Shown in pieces: positions 22,601 to 37,794 of a stretch of DNA of 64,000 nucleotides. The stretch comes from Kryptolebias marmoratus. Its lineage: Eukaryota; Chordata; Actinopteri; Cyprinodontiformes; Rivulidae. The DNA lies in NCBI RefSeq assembly GCF_001649575.2, contig NC_051432.1:22699569-22763568 (forward strand), given 5' to 3'. A model generated the notes under the pieces. It ran no database searches. It saw nothing but the letters and a program-made list of their open reading frames with translations, and was not told the origin of the DNA. Every line of letters begins with the position of its first letter. Position 1 is the first letter of the stretch. Position numbers and translations under genes: made by a program.

Positions 22601-25600
22601 CTCTTCCTCAAATAGATCTTCTGGTTCCTTCCCTTTGTTCAGAATATCCAGACGACCATCAATGAACTGAAGCAAACAAAGGCAAGCAAAGTAAAAACGA
22701 TCAGTCATTTCTGCAATCTTTGAAAAAAAAAATCTAAATCTTACCTACATTTTACATGTATATTTTTTAAAATGTTTTGATCAAACAAATCCTTTAAATA
22801 CCATGTCGGCCAAAGCCATTTTCAGAGATGCCTACTCTAGTTAAATTAGTCACCAGCTGCAACGTTTCACCCTAATTTCAACGTATAGTTGCTGCTCAGA
22901 CAACAGATCAACATAGTTTCATGGTGAGAGTTTCAGTGTGTGTCCAGCAGAGGTCCCTGTGTACCTGTTTGAAGAACTGCAAATGAATGGCACTTTGCAG
23001 AAACTGCTTCTTACTGGGAGACTTGTGATTTAGAAAAAGTTCTTCATCAAATTGTATTTCCCCTTCCTGTAAAGACAGTTGTTTATGCACTCAGAAAGGG
23101 GCACCATATATTTAGAAACAAAACTGTTCTAAAATTGTAACCGCAAACAACAAATTTTCCTATGAATGACAGACCTCATTGCTCTGCAGAGCGTCCTTGT
23201 ATCCTCCAAACAGCAGAGCTTGAGCTTTCAGGAAAGCCTGTGACACACCGCAGCCGAGTGACACCGCCTGCCGCTTCAAGCAAACCTTCAGACCGGACAT
23301 CTGGGCACATAATTACAACTTCATTTTGGATACAAGTCAAAGAAACTGTGGCTAGTTTGTTATGAGTCTATCACACAAAACAGTAGGTGTGAAAGAAGTG
23401 CAAATGGTGCAACAAGAAGTAACGTTCAAGGTTTCTGTCATGGTCTGAATATAAATCCTTTGCCACAGTTCTTGATGCCAAAATGTTTGAGCATCACTGA
23501 TCATCATAAACATCAGTTGCTATAATATATGTGCACCATACAAAATAAAGGTTTTCTTATGTACTATTTTCCCTAAGTTTTGCAGTCTAAACAGGAATTT
23601 TCACAGCTTGGTCAAAGATAAGTTCTTGTGGCTCCATGAGTTATCAGAACCTTGTATCCGATACTAAAGTGTTGCAAACACCCCAGCCACACTTTATTTT
23701 TCAGCTAATGCAAAGCATCTTATTTCAATCATGCAGGCCTAAAAAGAGAATGTTTTTACCACATCTGAAGGTATCTTCTTAAGATCATCAAAGGGGGTTT
23801 CCAGTGTATTTGTGTCCACATTAAGAATAACAACTTCCTCCAACCCACGACTCCACACCCACTAGTTGGCAGACACAGACATAGTTCGATCAGTTGTTAG
23901 CATATTTCAACAAACCTGGTGGATTCATAAAACTGGTGGGATAGGAGTGCTTCAGTTAGCGGTTTACCTCCGAGAGACTGGTGTGGACCCCAATTAGATA
24001 AGGCATGGGAGCACTGTGACCAGAAGAAATAAATGGAAAAACTCAATTTGAGAACACTGAGATTGGATGGATGGATGGATGGATGGATGGATGGATGGAT
24101 GGATGGATGGATGGATGGATGGATGGATGGATGAACTGATGGATGGATGGATGGATGAACTGATGGATGGATGGATGGATGGATGGATGGATGGATGGAT
24201 GGATGGATGGATGGATGGATGGATGGATGNNNNNNNNNNNNNNNNNNNNNNNNNNNNNNNNNNNNNNNNNNNNNNNNNNNNNNNNNNNNNNNNNNNNNNN
24301 NNNNNNNNNNNNNNNNNNNNNNNNNNNNNNNNNNNNNNNNNNNNNNNNNNNNNNNNNNNNNNNNNNNNNNNNNNNNNNNNNNNNNNNNNNNNNNNNNNNN
24401 NNNNNNNNNNNNNNNNNNNNNNNNNNNNNNNNNNNNNNNNNNNNNNNNNNNNNNNNNNNNNNNNNNNNNNNNNNNNNNNNNNNNNNNNNNNNNNNNNNNN
24501 NNNNNNNNNNNNNNNNNNNNNNNNNNNNNNNNNNNNNNNNNNNNNNNNNNNNNNNNNNNNNNNNNNNNNNNNNNNNNNNNNNNNNNNNNNNNNNNNNAAT
24601 GGATGGATGAATGGATGGATGGATGGATGGATGGATGGATGGATGGATGGATCCTTACCAGCAGTAGTCCAGCAGGTGTGGTGGCAGTACAGGTATGAAG
24701 ATGTGTTGCCAGTACATCGGGTACAACACAGCACTGAGTGCATGCACACAAGATGTCAGCTACACAAACAAAACAAAAAATAACTTAACACAACAACACA
24801 CACAATTCCATTTAATAGTTTTTTTTTAGCTGCATTCTGTAAAAGATGAAGTGATAAGTTTTAAATGGGATTAGAAAAAAACCTATTAAATACATGTCAA
24901 ATATAACTCTTGTTAAAGCTTCAAAAATATGAGCATGCTTTTGTACTCAGGCATACGTATGACTACAAAAATAGCGAACCAAAATTAGTCTCTTACGGTG
25001 CTCAGTTTGCTTGCAAAGATGAGGATGCGTCTCTCAAACAGCATGCTGGCATAAAGCTGAAGAAGGTTCCCAACATCTACCGCTACGATCAGCTCTGTCA
25101 GGTTCCTCTGGTAAACCCACAGACACGTGCAAATCCATGTTTAATGGCCAAAATGTTTGTGTGCAAAACATATTCTGCTTTATACAATAAAAGGCTTTAA
25201 CTCTGGGTTTAGTGCAACCAAACATACTCACATTTTCAGGGATGGAAGGCAGACTTCTTGGATCTGGAGCAATGAAATATGGAATCTGTCCAAAAAAAAT
25301 AAATAAATGAAACAACAGTCAAAATTTAAAAAAGTGTTTTCAGCAACATGGACATAAGTTTCTTCATGCAGGAGTGCTTTAAGAAGTCAAAATGTTGGAT
25401 TTCATTCCAAAATTTGCTGTTTTTAACAAATCTGCCATCAAATGCAGTTTTATAACCAAACCTTTTACTATATCCCAACGTAATATTAAAAATCATATTA
25501 TTTATGATTTTATAATAGTCATTTAAGACACCCTTTATATTATACTTGAGATTCTCTTTTATTTGTTAGTAGAAAAGTTTGTATTCAGTGTTCCTGAACA

Positions 25601-28600
25601 ACACTGTAAACTAACTGAAAGTCCCTCCGTTACACTGAAAAACAACAGAGTCATCGTGTCAGTCAGGTCTTGAATATTTGGGTATTTAAATAAATAAAAA
25701 AAACAATATTTTCACAATACACAGCTGCATTTGATGGTTGTTGATTTTTCATTTTGGAATCAAACTCAAATACAAAAGGTTACACCGAACAACCAGCTGT
25801 AGGTTTGAGCCACACAGAGTTACGTCTCATCATGCAAACATTTTCTGTTCAAGCAGCAACGTTAACAATTAACAGTGCATTATTCTTGATCTTTGGGCAA
25901 ATAATGTAATTACTCCAAAGACTATAACGGCAACTAGTCAGTGGAGAATGTGTTATTTTGAAATAAACATGTATCCCTTCAGAGGGGTGAGTCACAAGGT
26001 TTTAGTCCACACATAAAAGCCATGGAGCTCAGGTAGCCAAAGGTTTCCAGCAGGAGTTAGTTTGTATTTGATCAGCTGAATCTGCTCCGGGGCCACATAA
26101 AACTCCTGTGGAACTCACCCACTCTTGTACCTCTGTGTGTTCAACAGGATGGGACACCTCTGTGCTGACCAAAAGCTGCTCTCCCTCAGGAAAAAAAACA
26201 CAACACGCGATACTTCTGACAGAACAGACACAAAGTCATCAGTTTCTCCTGGATCTGATTGGCTAATTAAGAGATTTACCATCTGCAGAGCGACACATCC
26301 GTCAGCCAGGGGTATGGACTGTTTGTAGAGCGCAGCCAGGAGCTCTTTCATCTCAGTAACCTGTTGGAGAAAACACGTTCACGCTGGGACGTTCCTACAG
26401 GTCTATGCAAGTTGTAAAGTTCAGTCCTCACCTGCGCTTTTGCAAGGTAGTCGGCCAAGTTGTTGAGAAGTTTGTAAAACACTTCAAACCATGGAAGATA
26501 ACTAATCCAACAAAAAAAAGATGGGTTCACCGTGAAAGATACTGAAAATGTGAAGTTGCTGAAACATTGATACAACCAGAAAACAGTACCTGAGAATGCA
26601 GAGGCAGTTCTGAGTGGTTTTGGTGAGACGACAGAAGCCGAACTGCTGGCATCCCTCAAGGTCAGTCAAAACAAAAGTGAAGTGCTGCACAGTAAATCCA
26701 TCCCTCACTCTGAGCAGATGAGTGCATTGAACAGCAAACGTATATATAAAACACAAACAGGTAAAAGATGGAACCCTGCCTCCAGTTAGCCAGCTACTAT
26801 TTTTACTACTTCCTACTCACCTTTGTATGTCATACGGGAAGCAGAACTTGAGCAATGTCTGGCTGGACTCCTAGAAATCAAAGTGGAATTACATGAGCCA
26901 AAAAGGTGAAAGTTACTGAATAAACATAAAGCTATCCTGATGCTTGAGTGTGGCTCAGACCATCAACATCATCAACCCAGTGAGCTCACACAAAAAAATA
27001 CCACAATACAGTTAAATAACAGGTAAAACACATGTAAGATGTGAAGTCTTTAGATGTGTTTCTAGGATGCAAACATTTATCTACTGTAATAAATCTAAAG
27101 TAGGCGTGTGAAATAAATGTGGCGTTATCTGAATAGTCAGGCAACCACAATTGCAAATGAGTACCTGTTATCATTTCCTTTTTTATTTTACCATGATTTT
27201 TAGTACCAATACTAGGATTTGTTTTTATTATTTTGCAAATTTTATATCTGTCTCTGGTGTTTAGTTGCCACAAATACAACAGTTTTTTTTTTTACAGTTT
27301 TTGTATCTTTTCAATATTATCAATCTTAGAAAACACATAAATAGCTGTAACTTAGTCAATTTGACAGATATTGTGCTAGAACTTGGTGTGGTAGAAGCTG
27401 AGATTCATTCCCAACTTATACTCTGAGCTCTAAATGATTGCACAAGATGTGTGTTTAAAAGCTTGTCATTAATTATTGGAATAAACTGCAGCTACTCGTT
27501 AGCAAAATGCCTCATAACCCACTGGATGGCTTTTAATGAAACTCTCAGAAAGTAATCATCAGGCACACATTTACAGCTGATTAACTTTGGAGCCAACACA
27601 ATTCAAGATGGCTGCCATAGCCAACTGATCTTAGAAAACACAGAAATGGCTATAATTCAGCCATTTTCACAGATATTGAACTAAAGTTTGGTGTGGTAGT
27701 AGCTGAGCATCGTCCCCAACACATACTTTGAGTGAAACACAATGTGTTACCTCTTTGCTTAAAACATTGACATTAGCTGTGGAAATCAATCCTTTCTTTG
27801 TTAGCAAAATATCTCATGAACCACTGGATGGATGGAACTTTTGGAATCAACCCAGTTCAAGATGGCCGCCACAACTAATCAACCTTAGCCTACATAAATA
27901 AGGCTATACCTTAGTGAATTATACAAATAATGAGCTAAAAATGCGTGCAGTAGTAGCTGACAGTCACTCACAATGAATACTCCAAGCGCTAAAAATCACA
28001 ATATTGCATGAGATCATGTTATTTTCAAGATTTGACCAAAATAGCTGCACAGGTCCATCTTTTCCCAACATAACATGATCTTAGTCTAAAACACTGGCAT
28101 GATATGTGATATGAATTCCTTCAAGAAATGTTTTATTTATTTCTAGTCCTACTATACTATAGGTAAGGCGCTTTGATTTACTCTCAGTTTGAATAAAAAA
28201 CTCTCATATCGGTTTCCGGGACCAGGAGTAGTTACCTCGTTGCTGAAGTCCTCTGGAAACTGAAACTTCACACCAGGGTCTGTGATAATAAAAAGAAGAG
28301 AATAAATTAGCTCAAAGCATCACCTTGTAGTAAAACACTGACAAGTCACAAGTTTAGAAAGTAAATAAAAGTGATACAAATTGCTACAAATGTCTGAATG
28401 GACATTTCTTCAAGTCAAATTCATTATTTAATGTTTAACTCCTCCAGCTATACAGCAAAATGTTCCCATTCAGTTCATGTGCGACAAGGAAGGCTTTGTG
28501 GTTTTTCTGATCATGTGACAGGAAGGATGAGTGACTCTCGGCTCAGCACGAACACCTTCATACACACAAAGCCCGACAGTAAAATGTATTTTTTCACCTG

Positions 28601-30096
28601 CCTTTTTCATATTTCATGGCCAGTTAGTCTACGTCTGGGTGTAAAACATCACACACAGACCGATGTGCTGTGTGTGTGTGTTTGTGTGTGTAAGCAGTGT
28701 CATGCAAGAGCTTGACAAGAAGGTCAGCCACAGCTTCTCTATGGCTGACAAAAGTGTAATTTTATTGACATATAAAAACAATCAAACAAATGGAGGTAAG
28801 CAAAAGTGCTGAGCAATAAAATCAAGCAAAAAATAGATAAAAATGAGATAAAACAGCTTTGACCCCTTTTACAAAATTGACAACTGGCCATGCCTGAGCA
28901 TATTTAATGAGTTACAGAGTAAGAAAATGAAGCTACAGCAGCAGCTGCTTCACCCAGCTCACTGCAGCCCACAGTTTCACTTTGAAAGCAAGAATACTCT
29001 TCGATAAATTATTTTTAACCTCCTGAGACCTCAGCTTTTGAATGGTGTGCATTTTTTCAATGCAATGTCTTTGTATGAAGACACAGTGTCTCTGGAGGTT
29101 AAATGCACAAGACTTACCAAGGTTTGTTAAATATATGTGTTTTAAGGTGAGCAGCTAATGTATTTTAAAACAAAAACAAAAGGTGTTGTATATCAGCCAA
29201 CAGCTGCCCTGTTTTCTAAAGAATGGCATCAGCCATACAATAACTCATATTGGACTACCTTTAAATAAAACCAATAAAATAACACCCTTTTAAAGCATTA
29301 TAGGTTAAATCAATTTTTCAAGCTACATGAATCAAAAATGAATACAAAGATTTGTCTTTAATATTGTTTTGAATGCTTGCAGCTCTTTTATTAATGAGTC
29401 TAAGACTTTAAGGAGGTGCCGCCGCACCTTTTAAAACAATCTGTACATCTGAACTCCTCTGTAAGAGGTTATAAACATCCAGTGCTCCACGGAGGGTCGA
29501 ATATTCTTAAAAGCTAATTGAAGTTGGTTCCATACTGCTAGGAAAGAGAAGAAAAGGCCTCACCTTTGTCTCTGGCTACAGGACATGTTGCTTCAAAGAA
29601 CCAGTTGAAAGTTCGTTCTGGGTTTTGTCTGACAGGGAAGACATTTCACAGCATTCACGTAAGATTATTCTATGCACCGAGCAACATCACATCACTGCAG
29701 GAAAACATGAGCAAAGATGTCAGACACTTGTCGTGGCTCGGTGCCTGATCTGATGAGCTAAAATCGTCATTGTAAAACAGTTGTTAAAGTGAGGGCAGAG
29801 AAAAACTGATTACCAAAGACAGGAAGTGAATTCTACAGACAAATATGTTTCATCAGAACATTGAGGTGGCCATTCGCGTGTCAGATGAGCACCCTTTTGC
29901 TCTGATATAAAAAGAATGTCTTCCGCTGAGTGTAAAGCAACAGAAAAACGACAGCAGAGTTGCTGCTGGAAACTTCCTGTGCAGCTCAGAGAGGAAGTAA
30001 TAAAACCACAAGAACTGAGTGACATGCAAGAGTGGTGGTGATGATGGAGGTCGACAAATCATATTTTAAGTGAACTTACTTCAATCTGGAGCCCAT
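19667..30096 (-). CDS. dennd1c: DENN domain-containing protein 1C (connecdenn family), complete
   Basis: DENND1 proteins are guanine nucleotide exchange factors for Rab35-type GTPases in clathrin-linked trafficking. Exons: 30080-30096, 29564-29628, 28236-28279, 26821-26870, 26590-26709, 26432-26501, 26280-26360, 25232-25285, 24997-25107, 24659-24759, 23968-24013, 23760-23861, 23175-23300, 22965-23066, 22576-22666, 22454-22494, 22305-22355, 22167-22214, 21965-22072, 21782-21855, 20653-20869, 19667-20581. Phases agree throughout, totalling 2634 nt (877 aa). The start MGSRLKQNPERTF, uDENN block [34 protein letters not shown] block [35 protein letters not shown] and d[23 protein letters not shown] match the family. 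The tail (about 425-877) is acidic and low-complexity, with LDLFGPD and a terminal SELKKKFEA. Assignment to 1C rather than 1A/1B rests on neighbours CRB3 and TUBB4A. Confidence 0.9.
24064..24652. repeat. (TGGA)n microsatellite with assembly gap 24230-24597
   Basis: Long TGGA array in the dennd1c intron between exons 24659-24759 and 23968-24013, twice interrupted by the variant GATGAACTGA (24131 and 24155). 368 N bases replace the middle. The array ends 6 bp before the splice donor at 24658, so it almost touches the exon. Confidence 0.95.
27318..28085 (-). repeat. Tandem GATGGCC-type repeat, about 2.5 units, in a dennd1c intron
   Basis: Corresponding landmarks recur: GATATTGTGCTAGAACTTGG at 27366, GATATTGAACTAAAGTTTGG at 27674 and AATAATGAGCTAAAAATGCG at 27927. 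Each is paired with AAGATGGCTGCC or AAGATGGCCGCC, and with GTTAGCAAAAT followed by CTCATAACCCACTGG or a variant. The spacing is about 310 and 250 bp, so the family can be tandem. It is opposite in orientation to the 15.2, 19.1 and 34.9 kb copies. Confidence 0.75.
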
Positions 30097-30916
30097 CCTG
30101 TCTGAATGTGACTGTTTCCATGTGTTTGTCCGGGAGGAGGGGGGTCCTCAGCAGGTTTGCTGGATGACACTCATAGCTCTGATGAACAGAAATGACAGCA
30201 GACAGCAGACGTCCGCTCAGTCAGCGCTGGAGTGGCTGAACACTTCCTGATCTATGTCAATATGTTCTTGTCAAAGTGTAAATGACGTGTGTGTGATGGG
30301 ACGACCTCTCTAAACTCTTGGCAGTGATAAACACTTCTCCTAAATTTTCATTCCTTCCCGTTTCAGTTCTGCACTTCATTAAATTAAAAAACCTGTTCAA
30401 AGCAAATATAACAAAGTATAAAAAATTAAATAAAATTGTGCATCTCCATAATTCTTCAATCCATTTTTTTTTCCATGAAGGAATTCCCTCCATAACAAGA
30501 ACTGTTGAACGAAAATGTGAGCTGATCACACAATATTAGCACCAGTTGCAGAATCTTGAGTAGATTTTTGCAGTGATGCACGCACTTGTTGGATTACAAG
30601 CAGTTAGAATACAAAGCAGACTTTTTTGTTTTGCATGTCTGGTTATTGTTCAAATAAACAATAAGAATTCAGACAAGGCCCACAAATCTCATGGCTGAAA
30701 GAAGCAAATTCTCAACATCCCGCTCTGACAAGCACTGAGCTCAGTTAACATGCCGCCCTCTCCTGGTGTTAAAGCAAACTGCGGGTCTCCATTTTGGTTC
30801 GTTTCATTTTGTCATTCTGGTTGAATCCTGAAGAAGATGTTTCTGTTTGAAACAAAGCTCGTGTCAGAATGTCTTGAATTGATCACACAGAAAATAATGT
30901 ATGTTTTTCAATATAT
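30097..30916. other. Spacer between dennd1c and the tubb4a 3' end
   Basis: About 0.8 kb containing the dennd1c 5' UTR/promoter (next to 30096) and AT-rich sequence. I see no additional exon, TATA box or repeat that can be assigned. Confidence 0.5.
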
Positions 30917-30922
30917 TTTATT
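30917..30922 (-). terminator. Polyadenylation signal of tubb4a
   Basis: AATAAA on the minus strand, about 330 nt beyond the tubulin stop codon (31255). It gives a 3' UTR of plausible length for a beta-tubulin gene. Confidence 0.45.
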
Positions 30923-31254
30923 TGAATTAATGGCAGATTTGATATGTAATGAAACTGGTCCAGGTATGGAAAGTTATCCGATGATGGCGATGAAAATGAA
31001 CTGAAAGCTACTGACAAAAATACCACAATCACAATTGTGTTAGCTACTCTACATGGGCTCTGAAACAGAAGTGTTCAGTATGCGAGTTCCTACTCTGATA
31101 GAATAAATGACAAGAAAAGGGAGAGGCAGAGAGAAAAAAGAACTGGGGAACAACAATACAGACACAAAAAAGAAGAAAATTAGAGAGAGATCAGAGTCGG
31201 GCTGAAGAAAATGAACGACTGAGTGCAGATGAGAAACGATGAGAGATGTTAGCC

Positions 31255-33437
<2,183 letters not shown>

Positions 33438-33658
33438 GTTGTTGGGGGGTGGGGGGGTGGTGGTGGTTCTGCTCCTCGGCTGGAGAAAGTTGAGAGGGGA
33501 AAAAATAGGCTCAGATTTTAGCTCTGTTCGGTCTTGGCCCTGCCGGTTCAAGCGACAGTCTGGCTGAATGGCGGAGGACCTGAGGCTCTGTATTAATCTC
33601 TCTCTCTCTCCCTTCTGTATCAATCCGCGGCTGCGCCGTCCCTGCCGGTGCTGCAGCA

Positions 33659-33679
33659 TTACGTCATCTCCATGGCAAC
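33659..33679 (-). promoter_or_regulatory. Adjacent CRE-like and RFX X-box-like sites upstream of tubb4a
   Basis: On the plus strand TTACGTCA (33659-33666) is a CREB/ATF-type site, followed four bases later by CCATGGCAAC (33670-33679), a good RFX half-site. They lie about 225 bp upstream of the tubulin ATG within the CpG-rich promoter. Motif match only. Confidence 0.45.
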
Positions 33680-34459
33680 GGGAACCGGGCACAGCCGGAA
33701 CAATTGGCCTGTCCAGGCAAGCCGGCTGGAAGAGGCACGCACAGAGAGGACACTGTCTATTATGGGAATGGCCTGACTGTGGCAAATAAATAAAAAAAGA
33801 TACTGTGAAATACCGAGATTAGCTCGAGTATTAAAGCTTCTACCACGCCTTCCAGAGCAAATCTGACTGCTTTTGTTGCCACCCCCCCATCCCCCTCTTC
33901 CCAACACACACTCACAAACACTAATTGTACACAGATCCCCACAATGCCCAGAGAAATGTTTTTGAAGACACTTAGTGTTCGCATTGTTTGCACTGGCCCT
34001 GAAGATTCTGCCGTTTTTCCCATTTTCCATGTGTTAAAGCAGCTTGTTGGTTTGTTTGCACCGTCGCCCATAGAGACAGGATGTTTTAAAACAGAGGCTG
34101 GAAGGAAGTGAGGCAAAGAGCTGAGAATGAGAGCCAGGAAAATGGCATGCATTCCTTCTTTTTTTTTTTTCGACGCAAAAGCAGGCCAGTTTGCCAAAAA
34201 TAACACTGCACACGAGCAGAGAGGTAAAATCACACAGAATAAAGTGTCATAGAGTAACCTGGAGGATCAGGAATGTTTCCTGTTATCACTTTTCCCTTTT
34301 TTTCACCATAAAATGGCTTTCAGTAGACGCCCACTGATCAATATTTGCAAAGAGCAGCAAGAAAACCCAAAACTCAGCCTGTGGGAACCACCATCCGCCT
34401 TTCATGAGTTTCAATGCAAGATGGCCGCTAAAACCACATCATACAATATGTGTTAGTGC

Positions 34460-34641
<182 letters not shown>

Positions 34642-34659
34642 CCATTATCTGTAATTCTG

Positions 34660-35172
34660 AGTATGTTATAGCCATTTTTGCGTTGGCATAGTCATATTAG
34701 CCGTAGCAACCATATTGAATTGGTCTGCCTCCTAATATTAATCAGTTGAAGATATATATTCAATGAGAACTTGATGAACGTTTCATTAAAATCCACCTAA
34801 TGGTTCTTGAGAAAATTTACTAACATACAGGCAGTGTTGGCTAAAAAAAAAGTAAATATTTTCAAATATGTTTTGCAATGGGCAGTGCTCGGAGTATATG
34901 TCGAGTATGACTCTCAGCCACTACCACACACAATTTGAGCTCAATATCTACAAAACTGGCTCAGTTAGAGTCATTTTTGTGTTTGCTAATGTTCCTTAGC
35001 TGTGGCCATTTTGAAAGGAACTGACTTCAATCTAGTGACTACTTTCTGAGAGTTTCATTTATATCTGTCCACTTGGTCATGAGCTATTTTGCTAATGGTA
35101 CAGACAAATGAACACACACACACATGCACACACCCACACACACAGACAAAAACATCATCGCCCTTTAGTGTA
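34660..35172 (+). repeat. GATGGCC-type repeat, two successive units
   Basis: Unit 1 has AGCCATTTTTGCG, CATATTGAATTGG and TTAATCAGTTGAAG. Unit 2 repeats the order with TTTGAGCTCAATATCTAC, TTTTTGTGTTTGCTAATG, AGCTGTGGCCATTTTGAA and GAGAGTTTCATTTATATC, then CAGACAAATGAACACACACA and the tail CATCGCCCTTTAGTGTAAC. This is the best-preserved copy of the family in the window. Confidence 0.75.
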
Positions 35173-36894
35173 ACACCTTCACCTTTGGCGGCGAGCAATG
35201 GAAATAGGAGCAAATGACCTCTCTTACCAGCTCTTGTTGACTTTGAGCTGATGAAGATGGAAATAAACGTGCATTTTTAACATTTACACACAACTGATTC
35301 AACTTTTTATTTTCTCTGGTGTTGAAGTTCATATCAGTTAGACAACAAAAAAGGCCAGAGCATCTTTTTTTTTCTTTTTCAGTAAGTATAAGACCTGTTT
35401 TTATATTTAAGTTTACAGTGTTTACTGTTAGACGACCAACAATTTGACAGAGCAGGTGAGTATTTTCTATAGGCATATGAAGCCCAGGGAAATTAGTTTT
35501 ACAAACTAATAATTGCATAGATAACAGGGCCTGTAAAAGGCAGCCCTGTAGTAACATCTATTATCCACAGGGGGGCGATAGATATCTTTCATTTTGTTAG
35601 AATCTACTCTTCTGTTTAACTCCAAGGAATGATTACGGTCCTCTAAGGAAAACATGCTCAAGTTGATTTACAAATGAGTAACAACTGTAAAATGTAGCCT
35701 CCGGGAAATTTTTCTCTCATCTGTTCTTTCGGTTTACGTTTTTTCCAATATATTTAGTGTGAAATATTCAGGCTTGTTTACCAGGATTCTGAATGTCTGA
35801 AATGAGAAGTGGCACAATTATAGACCAACGCACAACAATCCCATCCATACATCTAACAGACACTATGATTCTGCAGCTCGCCTCCTTTTCTTGGATGGTG
35901 TCAAATGTTCTACCTCTTGAAAACCTTATCCAGACGACATTTATTCAAACCTCTCCATCATATCTGCACTGCCTCGGGTCACATTCTCCTTTAGTGTAGC
36001 AATTGCCTTCCTCTCAAAGCCCTGAACTCCACTGTGTCCATTATCAGTGCACCTCCTCCTCCTCCACCTCTCAGTGCTCGCTGGAGGAAACCCACACACT
36101 TCTTTAGGCCTGCTCATAAATTTCACCGTTATTTACAGTAAATATGTTACAGTGAGGTGAACTCTTTAGCAGAACGTCGTCATTTTCTGGCAGCGCTGGC
36201 AGATTCGTTCCAACTCGTTAATGCGAGCCGTAAAATCACGGAGGCAGATCAGGAGGAGACTCAGCACCTTTTCTTTTTTTTTTTAAAAAAAAAGGACACT
36301 CACAGAAAAGTCAAAGTGAAAACTCAGAAAAAAGTGAAAAATGTTGGATAACAGTAAAGACAGAAAGACTGCAGGAAGAAGGCCAGTACGACTGAGCACA
36401 AATCATTCGATTAATGCTTTTATCATGTGGGATCACATTTTTCTGCAAGTTGGTTTTATAGCAATGAGTTATCTTGAGTCGATGTTCTCATTCAGTGTTT
36501 ATGATGATGAATAAAAATTAGGAGGCACCTATAAACGGCAGAAGCTGAATTATGGAGCAACAACTTGTTTATCTGTGAGGGAAGGATAACATCGGAGAAC
36601 TGTAAATGGTCTTGGCTGCTGGTCACTGATGTTAATCAATAGAACATTTCAACAAACTCAACAGCTCAGTGAAAAGAGCCGCCAGCAGCAATAAAATGTG
36701 TGGATTCAGAGAGAGTCTGCATCCAGTGTTTCTGTGTGACAGCACCACTGTAAGGATTTCTAAAGGAGTAAAGGCTTATATCCTTGACTCCTTAAGAAAA
36801 AAAGCATATATCCTTCATGCCAAAGTTTTAGACTAAAATCATTTTATGTTGAGAAATGATAAGGTTGTAGCCTTGAAAATCACCTTTCGTGTGA

Positions 36895-37290
36895 TCTTAT
36901 TCAACATTGCAAGATGTCAACCTCAGAGCGTGTGCTGTGAATGACTCAGCTTTTACAGCCAATTGTAGCCATTGTTGTGGCGGCCATCTTGAATTGGGTT
37001 GGCTTTAAAAGTTGTCCACTGAGGAGTTCCTGAGAGTTTCCGTAGCATCAATCCTGTCACTTATGTGATATTTTACTAACAGCAAAAGCAGAGTTGCCTC
37101 AAAGTAGCAAAGGCTTTGCAGAATTTGTCAGTGCTCAGAATATGTGTTTGGGATCAGTCTCAGCTTCTACCTCATCAATTTTTTAATCAATATCTGTATT
37201 ACTGGCTGAGCTAAAGCCGATTTTGGATTTTTTTTTAAGTCAGTTGGTTGTGGCAGCCATCTCGACTCTAAAAGTTTTAGTCTTAAGTAA
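36895..37290 (+). repeat. GATGGCC-type repeat, two degraded units
   Basis: The first unit has GTGGCGGCCATCTTGAATTG and GGTTGGCTTTAAAAG. The second has TTTAATCAATATCTG, GGTTGTGGCAGCCATC and CTCGACTCTAAAAG. Orientation is as at 34.7-35.2 kb. Confidence 0.65.
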
Positions 37291-37794
37291 AACTGTTCAT
37301 TAAAAAGTCACTGAAGACACTGTTTATAAAAGGCCTGAAAATGCTTTAAATCAGCTTCAAAATGTTTTCTTTTTCTGGATTTTTAGTTGATATTCTGTTT
37401 CCCTCCATTAAAATGAAACCTTCAGGATCTGTGTTTTGAGTTATTTTTTGCTAACCTTAGGTTTTCTGATTTTGTTCTGTTTTGTGGGATCTGTAGTTCC
37501 GTGTGTTCTCGTAGATCTGTTCTCACTTGTGTTTCTGCAGTTCTGCGATCCGTACCCGTTCCCGTGTTCAGCGCCGTTCTCTGTGTTTTTGTTGTGATGT
37601 TTCTTGTTTGGTCTTGCTCCCCGTGTTACCTGCCACCTTCTGCATTCCTGGTTCCATCTCATCTTCAGATCTCAACAAAAACTACCGTAAAAAACGTGGG
37701 CAGAGTACAAGTAACGCTTTGTTTGCTTGTTTCTCACAAAACATGTCGCAACAATTCCCAGATCATTTTTCCCAAACTAGGCATCCGTCTAAAT

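Noticed and set aside
26042..26118. Possible extra dennd1c exon on the minus strand ([18 protein letters not shown])
   Set aside because: Exon 26280-26360 joins directly in phase to 25232-25285 and the family alignment has no room for it.
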